From the NCBI GenBank assembly GCA_024278035.1, contig JAJRUA010000159.1, positions 1 to 11,443 on the forward strand: 11,443 nt of DNA, given 5' to 3'. The DNA is from Planctomycetota bacterium. Lineage in GTDB: Bacteria > Planctomycetota > Planctomycetia > Pirellulales > Lacipirellulaceae. Under the pieces are notes generated by a model that had not been told where the DNA came from, made no database searches, and worked only from the letters and a program-made list of their open reading frames with translations. The translations under genes and the position numbers were made by a program. Below, piece by piece: positions 1-6,421 of this stretch (the stretch's first letter is position 1; each line of letters opens with the position of its first letter).

Positions 1-1191
1 ATTCTACTTTCTTTAGGCGTGCTACTCGTTTCTCGTCCGCTTACTGTCTTCGCAATTGATAACGGCTTCGGTTTCTCCGTTGTTTTATTGGTTCCGACAT
101 GTTGCTTGAGCCTCTGGCTCGCACTTTCTTCGCCACGTCGCTCACAACGTATTGGTTGGTTTGCCTTTTTCTCCGTTGTCACATTCCTTCTTCCGACCGG
201 CAATTGGTGGCAGCGGCGAATTGAAAATGTGATTGTTTGGATGCAGGATATCTTTCGCGATTCTTCATACGACTCGCTGTATTCTAGTGCGGAAGTCGTG
301 GCCATTTTTACGGTCTTCCTTCTGCCGTGGAGCATCGCTTGTCTTTTAGGTTGGCTTGCGTCTCGCTTTGTGAGAAGAAGGCTGGGTCTCTCGAACAGCG
401 ATCCTGAATTTCCTGACGATCGGACCTATCGATTTTCACTTCGTGGAATGCTGATTTCCTATTTAGTTTGTGGCGTCCTGGTAGCTTGGATTTCCAATAT
501 CGTACGAAGTTGGGAGACAAAAGAAGGGGTGAACCGAGACCTGTTTTTACAGCAATTTAGCCAAACTTTCACAACGGGCAACGTAACGTTACTCACCAAG
601 CCCGAAATCACGGAAGACCATGCACTCGCCGCACTCGCCAAGGGACGTACCATCAGAAGTTCGGGGATTAGCGAGTATCGAATCGTCGCTTCGATCAAGA
701 AGAACGAGGAAGAAGCTTGGGCCGTCTGGACTTTTCTGTGCAATGAGCGATACCCAGGAACGGTTTCCCAATTTGGCTACGCCGAGGCTCGTACGAGAGA
801 CCGCTTGCCGTTACATCCCTTACCTCGAACCAAGTCCCTTTTGGGACCAGAGCCGATTAGCCAAATGCGTGATGGCGAACCCAAGCTTCACCAAGCCGAA
901 TTTCTTGTTGCGCCTCTGGCGGCCGAGCCGGGAGATTCGATCATCATCACCGTGAAAACAGAACGTTTCTTTGAGTGCGAATTGATTTTCCGTCCGGTCA
1001 CTGCGGTGACAACGTTACCAGTCATAAAAAACACTTCTGAATCGGGCACCGTCACATGGAATCTTACCATCCAACCCAAATACCAAGGCGCGTCGATTGG
1101 GTACGAATGTCAAACCCGATCGAACTCATCTTATCGAGCGAGAACGATCGTTGGTGCGATGGAAATTCGCGATCGGAAAGCGACGAACTAA
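1..1191 (+). CDS. Multi-pass membrane protein of unknown function with F-S-L-R motif (5' end outside window)
   Basis: The frame is open to base 1, and the residues before the first possible GTG start (base 19) are hydrophobic, so the true start probably lies upstream of the window. Counting from that GTG (390 aa), hydrophobic segments appear at about residues 19-36, 45-59, 92-115 and 142-162. The last follows the pattern R-F-S-L-R-G-M-L, a short motif that I know from many planctomycete membrane proteins of unknown role. The remaining 220 or so residues look soluble, rich in beta-type sequence, and contain no catalytic motif I recognise. The gene converges on the minus-strand ATPase gene, with 135 bp between the two stop codons, so it is not part of that operon. 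The coding call is firm because of the long open frame and organised topology. No function can be given. Confidence 0.75.
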   Translation: MLLSLGVLLVSRPLTVFAIDNGFGFSVVLLVPTCCLSLWLALSSPRRSQRIGWFAFFSVVTFLLPTGNWWQRRIENVIVWMQDIFRDSSYDSLYSSAEVVAIFTVFLLPWSIACLLGWLASRFVRRRLGLSNSDPEFPDDRTYRFSLRGMLISYLVCGVLVAWISNIVRSWETKEGVNRDLFLQQFSQTFTTGNVTLLTKPEITEDHALAALAKGRTIRSSGISEYRIVASIKKNEEEAWAVWTFLCNERYPGTVSQFGYAEARTRDRLPLHPLPRTKSLLGPEPISQMRDGEPKLHQAEFLVAPLAAEPGDSIIITVKTERFFECELIFRPVTAVTTLPVIKNTSESGTVTWNLTIQPKYQGASIGYECQTRSNSSYRARTIVGAMEIRDRKATN

Positions 1192-1260
1192 ACGGAAAAG
1201 CGAGACGCTGGCGTGGAGAACTCAGAACCGATGTGGCTCTTGGAATAGGGTATCCGCTGT

Positions 1261-1291
1261 AAAACCTCCGGCATCGAAGACCAGCCGGAGA
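1261..1291 (-). terminator. Probable intrinsic terminator after the FtsK-type ATPase gene
   Basis: Perfect 7-bp inverted repeat, CTCCGGC at 1266-1272 and GCCGGAG at 1284-1290, with an 11-nt loop. Read on the minus strand, the second arm is followed by G and then four T (plus-strand AAAA at 1261-1264). It lies 36 bp beyond the ATPase stop codon. The T run is short, so termination may be partial. There is no T run on the plus-strand side, so it would not serve the convergent membrane-protein gene. Confidence 0.45.
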
Positions 1292-1326
1292 AGGGACGCC
1301 GACGGCTTGCCATCTCTTGGGTGGTT

Positions 1327-4300
1327 TTATCTCTCCGCAATCCGTTCCAACCACTCCGCACTGGGTGGCCCGTAGGGCCTGAACTTTTCGGTTTGGCCCG
1401 TCTCGTCGTTGTAGTACAACGCGCGGTGGACGGCCAAGTCGCTGGCAGCGGGGGTGTCGATGAGATTGCTCGAATCGGCGGCGGACATCTGTAGGGCAAC
1501 CCGCTGGGCAAACTCTCGCAAGGTTTGACGATCGAACAGCCGCATGGCCGAGTTGAATGAATCGCACCAGACGATCGTGTGAATGCCAACCGCTGGGCCG
1601 TTTTTGAGAATCTCCGCGAGCTGTTGATCGGGGCGGAGCGGTTCGTCGCCGCTTGAGCCAAAACTAAAGTCGTCTTCACGTCGGCGAAGCTCACGAAAGC
1701 GGGCCGCGTTATGAAGAACAAGGTAGATCGGCTGGTGGTCTTGATTCTCTGTTTCGGCTTCTCGTCGAGCCACTTCATCGGCAATCTCAGTAAAAACCTT
1801 GGCCAAGCCCGCTTGGTCGGTGGTGGTTGCCTCTTCGCCCAAGGCATCGGTTACCTTCTTCCAGGCACCGTGCCCCGCTTCGCCGGGGCGTGCGCCGTCG
1901 AGTACGACGAGCTTGGCCGGTTCGGCAACGCAGAGCGAAATGGCGGCGGTCGTGAGAATGCCCAAGGCAGAAGATTCGTCGGGCCCGACAACCAGTAGGT
2001 TGGCCCCAGGGTGATGGCCTAGCTCGGCGTGCGTTGGTGGTTTGATCGCAACGGCAGCACCAAGCCATGCAGGTGGGGCGATCCCCTTGTCCCTCTGTGG
2101 TGCCCGGCTCGCTAGAAGTTGGGTCAGCGGTTGGTTCGTTAGCGGGTCGGCTGGGGTGTTGCCCTCAAAGACGATCGTCTCCGGGCGTGGTAGTTCGAGT
2201 GAATGGCGATGTTCGTCGATCCGGTCAAGCTGTGCCGAGCGTTCGTTGTCCGAAAGCCAAACGACTTGGAACGGCTCGTTGGCCGCGACCATACCATTCT
2301 GGCAATTGTAAATCGCTTCGCCCGGCCGGCTGAGGAAACGGGCTGCCGTGTTTCGCTCGTCACTGAAAATTAGATGGGCGTCGGACTCGCTGCACTCCAA
2401 AGCGACGCGAATCGCCATTTGACCGAGCGTACTCCGTGCAATGGAATAAGCCCCTGCTAAGGTTTGCGTGCCGAGCAGGACATGAATCCCAAACGCACGG
2501 CCTTGCCGTACGAGTCGATCCATCAGCAAAGCGGCCTCTTGTGCCAAGCGATCGTCTTCGACAAACAGTTCTTGGAACTCGTCAATGATTAGCAAGGTGC
2601 GAGGCATTTTTTTATCGGGGCGTGCCGATCGGAAGTCGGCCAAGTTTTGCACGCCTGCGTCACGGAAACTTTCGCCACGGGTTTGCAGTTCTTCGTCGAG
2701 CCGTTCGAGTACGCTCAGGCCGAACTCCCGTTCGCTTTCGATGGCAATCACCCGGGCGTGTGGCAGACGATGGGTAGCATACGACTTGAACTCGACCCCC
2801 TTCTTGAAATCCACCAGATAGAACTCGACTTCGTCGGGGCTAAAGCGAAGTGCAGCGCTGGTGACCAACGCATGAAGGAACGTCGATTTGCCGGAACCGG
2901 TTTTCCCTGCTACCAGCAAGTGCTGTGAAGTCCCTTTACCAAGCCGGACGTTTTGAAAGCTTTTGGCGCCCGATCGACCGACCGGCACAAGGAGTTCGTC
3001 GCCACAGCTTTCATTCCATAAACCTTCTTCGTCACTCGGCATGACGACGGAAAAGGGAACTTCGACTTTGGTGGCTGCCTTCGCCGCTTCGCCCGCCTTG
3101 CGGATCGTATCGATCATCGCCTCCGGGGGCGGGGTACTGGCAAGCTCAAGAGGCAGTTTTTCGTAGGCCGGGTAACGCCACACGAACTGCCCGGCAGGTG
3201 GATCCCAATCGAGCCAAATAGCGTCCTTCTTGAGATCGTCGAGTCGGAAGTCGCCATGAATCTTTGCCTGGGTATCCACCCCAAGCAGCGTGTAAACCCC
3301 ACAACGGGGCCCACCCGTCATGAGGCTTGTCAGACGGCGCGTAGCGGTTTCTGAGAAGTTTGCGGGGAAGCCGGCAGCGACAATCACTTGAAACGGCTCG
3401 GCCACTTCCCCCGCCTGAGCGTTGTACTCATGGATCGTCTCGTACTCGCTCCGCAGGTACTTTTGGATAACCGTTTCCATGTGATTGGTGAGTCGGCCAA
3501 GCTGCTCATCAATATCGCGCGGCTCGCTCCAAATACGACCGGCGATCAATTGGTCGTCGATGTCGGCAAGGTGCATGAACGACTGGAAATTGTCGCCCAA
3601 GCCAATTGGATCGAGAATCGTGAACCGTACTTTCCCAGGCGGCATCGCGGTGAGAAAACGGAGCATCATGGCCTGGAGCAGATTCACCCCATCCGCTCGC
3701 CCTTCGGCTGGTGCGGTGACCAACATTGTCGGGTGTTCGTTAAGTGCCATCAGCGCCGGCATTTCAAGCCTTGTTTGCGGCGGCTCTAGGCGTTTGTCTT
3801 CGGATAAACCGTTTTTGATCCGGGCAAGGTTGATCTCCGTGGTGCCGAAGGCGATCGCCGTGGGGGGCTCGGTCGGTTGGATCCACTCCGAAAAATCGGT
3901 GTCGGAAAAATCGGGGAAAAGTCGTTGGCATGCGCTCCGCATGTCGCGCAACTCGGCACGAATATCATCGAACTGGGTGAGCCATTTCTCAAACATTCGC
4001 TGCCAACCGGTCTCGTAATCGCCGTTGATCTTGGTGGTTTCGTCGGCGTGCTCTCCTTCGATACGAGCGATTTTCTCATCGTAGCGGCTGGTTAGTTCTG
4101 TTACCCGCTCGGCGTACTCACGCTCGATCTCTTCCAGTGCCTGTTTTTGGCCATCTCGCATCTCGGAGAGTTTTGTCGGGAAAACCTGGGTGATCTCCTG
4201 GAACTCTGCGTCGCGGTCCGCCATCGCTTTTCCGACAAGTTGTTCAAGGCGGACGCCCAGCTCTTCGAGGCTTGTGTCTCGCTGTGTACGCGATTCGCTT

Positions 4301-5235
4301 TCTTCCCACTGGGCACGATCCACGGCCCGTTGGCTGGCTTGTCGAAAGGTTTTTTCAGCCGTACGAATCGCCTCGGTCGCGACTTCAAAACCAGTGGCCG
4401 TCTGTCGGCGTGCCTTGGGCAATAGGGCAAAGTAGCTGGCAATGGAGGCGAGCATCGCGGCCCCGAGGCCTATGGCGTAGGCTCGCCAGTCGGCCCAACT
4501 CAAGGCGAGCGCTGCTGCCGGCAGAACGACACTCAGCATGCCGGCGAAAGCCCCAAGGGGAAGAGGGCCAGCAATCCATTGCGGCAAACGTTGGTCGTAG
4601 AGCGCCTGAGCCGCGTCCCTTGCCGAAACGACGGCTTCTTGCAAACACGCTTCAGCCGCATGGCAAGCATCATCGTTGGCCGGTTCCTCTTTTTCTTCGC
4701 TTGCCAATGGACTGCCGACAGGCAGTATCGACGCCCCCTCGATACCGCGATTTTGGGCAATAGCAACCGCCTCAGCCCCGATCGTCGCAATTCCCGCCTG
4801 CAAAGTTGCGAGTCGTTGTTGCGTCGATTTCAGTTTTAGATGGGTCTTTTCTTTTGCCGTGTCGTACAACGTAAGGATTTGCCAAGCTAGCTCTTTCTTT
4901 TTTCTGGCCGCCTGTTCCGCCGTTTTCGCTGCTTGGGCTTCCGCCTTAGTTCGGCGTTGGTGGTACTCGTCTTGCGTTCGGGCCCGCTCGGCTTCGTAGG
5001 CAACCACGCCCATGGACCGCCGCCCCTCAAAGTCGGTGCTAATCCGGTCTCGCTCGATTCCCGAAGACTCTTCCACTTCACGAAGGTGGCTGTCACGACG
5101 GCGATTGGCTTTCTTTGTCGCTAGTCGTTTCTCTTCGGCAAGACGCTCTTCTTCAACATGCCGCTCGGTGGCAGCGCGCTGTAGCTCTCGCATCAATTCG
5201 AGCTGACGGTAGGTCGAGAGGCCAGAAGATTCCAA
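1327..5235 (-). CDS. Membrane-anchored FtsK/SpoIIIE-type ATPase of a WXG100 (type VII-like) secretion system
   Basis: 1302 aa. Residues 1-165 are a highly charged coiled coil. Two transmembrane helices follow (about 226-246 and 252-272), then a second coiled coil (about 285-430), then three ATPase-like modules. The middle module is canonical: Walker A GKTGSGKS at 777-784, the FtsK-type VDFKKGVEF stretch around D809, Walker B LLIIDE at 881-886, then a GIHVLLGTQ strand. The first module has a degenerate P-loop (APAEGRADG, about 508-516), and the last has GPDESSA at 1084-1090. This order (membrane anchor plus three FtsK-like modules) matches EssC/EccC, the motor that recognises and exports WXG100 proteins, but no FHA domain is visible. 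The gene is last in a set headed by a WXG100 gene, which supports the secretion role over chromosome partitioning. The annotated start is TTG at 5235 without a clear Shine-Dalgarno sequence. An in-frame stop lies 51 nt upstream and no ATG or GTG intervenes. The next in-frame ATG is residue 15. Confidence 0.88.
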   Translation of the reverse strand: MESSGLSTYRQLELMRELQRAATERHVEEERLAEEKRLATKKANRRRDSHLREVEESSGIERDRISTDFEGRRSMGVVAYEAERARTQDEYHQRRTKAEAQAAKTAEQAARKKKELAWQILTLYDTAKEKTHLKLKSTQQRLATLQAGIATIGAEAVAIAQNRGIEGASILPVGSPLASEEKEEPANDDACHAAEACLQEAVVSARDAAQALYDQRLPQWIAGPLPLGAFAGMLSVVLPAAALALSWADWRAYAIGLGAAMLASIASYFALLPKARRQTATGFEVATEAIRTAEKTFRQASQRAVDRAQWEESESRTQRDTSLEELGVRLEQLVGKAMADRDAEFQEITQVFPTKLSEMRDGQKQALEEIEREYAERVTELTSRYDEKIARIEGEHADETTKINGDYETGWQRMFEKWLTQFDDIRAELRDMRSACQRLFPDFSDTDFSEWIQPTEPPTAIAFGTTEINLARIKNGLSEDKRLEPPQTRLEMPALMALNEHPTMLVTAPAEGRADGVNLLQAMMLRFLTAMPPGKVRFTILDPIGLGDNFQSFMHLADIDDQLIAGRIWSEPRDIDEQLGRLTNHMETVIQKYLRSEYETIHEYNAQAGEVAEPFQVIVAAGFPANFSETATRRLTSLMTGGPRCGVYTLLGVDTQAKIHGDFRLDDLKKDAIWLDWDPPAGQFVWRYPAYEKLPLELASTPPPEAMIDTIRKAGEAAKAATKVEVPFSVVMPSDEEGLWNESCGDELLVPVGRSGAKSFQNVRLGKGTSQHLLVAGKTGSGKSTFLHALVTSAALRFSPDEVEFYLVDFKKGVEFKSYATHRLPHARVIAIESEREFGLSVLERLDEELQTRGESFRDAGVQNLADFRSARPDKKMPRTLLIIDEFQELFVEDDRLAQEAALLMDRLVRQGRAFGIHVLLGTQTLAGAYSIARSTLGQMAIRVALECSESDAHLIFSDERNTAARFLSRPGEAIYNCQNGMVAANEPFQVVWLSDNERSAQLDRIDEHRHSLELPRPETIVFEGNTPADPLTNQPLTQLLASRAPQRDKGIAPPAWLGAAVAIKPPTHAELGHHPGANLLVVGPDESSALGILTTAAISLCVAEPAKLVVLDGARPGEAGHGAWKKVTDALGEEATTTDQAGLAKVFTEIADEVARREAETENQDHQPIYLVLHNAARFRELRRREDDFSFGSSGDEPLRPDQQLAEILKNGPAVGIHTIVWCDSFNSAMRLFDRQTLREFAQRVALQMSAADSSNLIDTPAASDLAVHRALYYNDETGQTEKFRPYGPPSAEWLERIAER

Positions 5236-5297
5236 AGTCGGTTTGCTCGCGATCGAAGTGGGACACCTGCGGGGAGATCTACCATTCTAAGCAACAC

Positions 5298-5528
5298 TCA
5301 GCCCCCGTCCTCCAGTTCTCTCTGAGCTTGGTGCAAGAGTGTTCGCATTCGCCCGATCGCGTCCAGCGCATTCTTTACAATCGGCACCATCGGTTCGAGT
5401 CGCTCCTTATGGAAGGCACGAGAAACGGGGTCCTCCCATTCCTGGGCCGACTCTTCCCAGACGCGTCCTAAGTCCTTCAGGCCAAGATGAATCCGTCCTG
5501 CAGCGCTATCAAGATCAACGGGCTTCAT
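5298..5528 (-). CDS. Small helical protein with WXG100-like W-x-D-x5-F motif
   Basis: 76 aa, mostly predicted helical. W31-E-D33 followed by F39 has the same spacing as W43-R-D45/F51 in the WXG100 protein at the head of the operon. A helix, a W-x-D turn near the middle and a second helix fit the WXG100 hairpin architecture, although the protein is shorter than the usual 100 or so residues. The start is supported by a GAGGAG Shine-Dalgarno 8 nt upstream and by an ATGA overlap with the stop codon of the 183-aa gene, which implies translational coupling. The ATPase gene follows after 62 bp. It may be a secreted partner or an adaptor of the ATPase. I infer WXG100 membership from the motif and context only. 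Confidence 0.75.
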   Translation of the reverse strand: MKPVDLDSAAGRIHLGLKDLGRVWEESAQEWEDPVSRAFHKERLEPMVPIVKNALDAIGRMRTLLHQAQRELEDGG

Positions 5529-6076
5529 GAGGAAGGCTCCTCGGAGGATTCTTCCGACCCTTGGCTAACGTCAGCGGAAGAACGCTTCGCACTTTGTGGC
5601 CCGCTTGCTGCGATGTAACGCTCCAGCGAACCGAGCACACGTTCCAGTTCCGCCGTTGCCTGTGGCGTCTCGACTTCAATCCACTGCTTGAGCTGTGCCG
5701 TGCGACCTTGGTACTCGTGCATTTCATGCCGCAAGGTGCTGGCTATTTCACGAACCCGTTGTTGCTTCTGTTGACATCTTCTCAGGTGGGCTTCTGCTTT
5801 TTTAAGTTCGGCTCTTTCCTCAGCACACGAAGGCTGTTCGTCATTGATCGGATACATTAAGCAGCGCTGCAGTGCTGCCTTGGCTTCGCTCACCCCGTCG
5901 AAGGCCCTGCGAACGCGGTCCTTCCAGTAAGCGGGCCGATCGTGCTCCACCCAGTCGATCATCCGGCGAACTTGGCCATCGATTTCCGCAAGACTATCCC
6001 CCGAACGATGGGCGAACCGAAGCAGTTCCTCACGAACTCGCTGTATCGCATCGAATGACTGAACCTTGGCGGACAT
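5525..6076 (-). CDS. Coiled-coil protein with W-x-D-x5-F motif, WXG100 operon component
   Basis: 183 aa. An N-terminal helical stretch leads to Y50-W51-K-D53 and F59, again W-x-D-x5-F as in the genes on either side. A long charged helical region follows (about 86-156), with aromatic and acidic positions typical of coiled coils. The last 25 residues are a low-complexity Ser/Glu tail. Cysteines sit at 72, 84 and 101. No signal peptide or transmembrane segment is visible, so the protein is either cytoplasmic or exported by a non-Sec route. It lies 24 bp after the WXG100 stop codon and overlaps the next gene by 4 bp (ATGA), so it is firmly within the operon. The ATG start has no Shine-Dalgarno (the upstream spacer is pyrimidine-rich), so translation may depend on the upstream gene. 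It resembles hypothetical proteins that I recall beside WXG100/FtsK genes. No biochemical function is known to me. Confidence 0.8.
   Translation of the reverse strand: MSAKVQSFDAIQRVREELLRFAHRSGDSLAEIDGQVRRMIDWVEHDRPAYWKDRVRRAFDGVSEAKAALQRCLMYPINDEQPSCAEERAELKKAEAHLRRCQQKQQRVREIASTLRHEMHEYQGRTAQLKQWIEVETPQATAELERVLGSLERYIAASGPQSAKRSSADVSQGSEESSEEPSS
5537..5542 (-). promoter_or_regulatory. Shine-Dalgarno GAGGAG for the 76-aa gene
   Basis: GAGGAG on the minus strand, 8 nt before the ATG at 5528. It lies inside the Ser/Glu-tail codons of the upstream 183-aa gene. It fixes the start of the short gene and supports its being translated. Confidence 0.65.
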
Positions 6077-6100
6077 GGCGAGAGGGAAGGCTGAGGGAAG

Positions 6101-6373
6101 TTATCGCTGCTGCAAATACTCTTCGATGCGTTCTGCTTTGCGAATCAACAGCGGCGCTTGCTCATTGGTGGTTTCTACGTAGCGAGCGATTGCTTTCATC
6201 TGTTGCTCAAAGTCTTCGGTAAATTTCTTCTGTTCTTGGTCTCGCCAAGAGGTGCCGAGCGCGTGTAACTGCGCGGCGAGGGCCGTCATTCGTTCCTCAA
6301 GCTCGGTGTTGAATCGCCGAAGGTTGTTGGCAAAACGGCGAAGTTCGACAGGGTCGACAATGGCTTGTGACAT
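6101..6373 (-). CDS. WXG100 family protein (ESAT-6-like helical hairpin)
   Basis: 90 aa, close to the usual WXG100 length. Two amphipathic helices (about 8-39 and 46-88) flank L39-G-T-S-W43-R-D45, the W-x-G/W-x-D turn that defines the family. F51 follows in the second helix. WXG100 proteins form four-helix dimers and are substrates, and sometimes structural or regulatory parts, of type VII secretion systems. No signal peptide is present, as expected. The C-terminal Y-x3-D/E export signal of actinobacterial members is not evident: Tyr65 is followed at +4 by Thr69 and Tyr86 by Arg90. The start is supported by a GAGGAG Shine-Dalgarno at 11 nt. The gene heads the set that ends with an FtsK/EssC-like ATPase, which strongly supports the assignment. 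Confidence 0.85.
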   Translation of the reverse strand: MSQAIVDPVELRRFANNLRRFNTELEERMTALAAQLHALGTSWRDQEQKKFTEDFEQQMKAIARYVETTNEQAPLLIRKAERIEEYLQQR

Positions 6374-6384
6374 GGAAAGGCTCG

Positions 6385-6390
6385 CTCCTC
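6385..6390 (-). promoter_or_regulatory. Shine-Dalgarno GAGGAG for the WXG100 gene
   Basis: GAGGAG on the minus strand, 11 nt ahead of the ATG at 6373. The spacing is slightly long, but this is the only purine-rich match in the 48-bp gap after the lipid-enzyme gene. It confirms the WXG100 start. Confidence 0.55.
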
Positions 6391-6421
6391 AACAAGGTTA
6401 CCTATCGAACAGGTGGTGCGA

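Noticed and set aside
1064..1567. 167-aa minus-strand open frame across the convergent junction
   Set aside because: It overlaps the 3' ends of two well-supported genes in other frames. Its product is Arg/Cys-rich with no domain, and the frame is a by-product of their codon use.
3485..4018. 177-aa plus-strand open frame (also 4272-4763, 163 aa)
   Set aside because: Antisense to the ATPase gene, which has clear motifs. The frames have Ser/Arg-rich shadow composition and no recognisable domain.
1327..5235. Chromosome-partitioning FtsK
   Set aside because: Three tandem ATPase-like modules, a two-helix rather than four-helix membrane anchor, no gamma (winged-helix) domain at the C-terminus, and WXG100 neighbours all point to the EssC/EccC branch.
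6386..6420. Short ACCT/AGGT hairpin between the lipid-enzyme and WXG100 genes as a terminator
   Set aside because: It has a four-base-pair stem, no GC-rich core and no T run, so it is unlikely to stop transcription.
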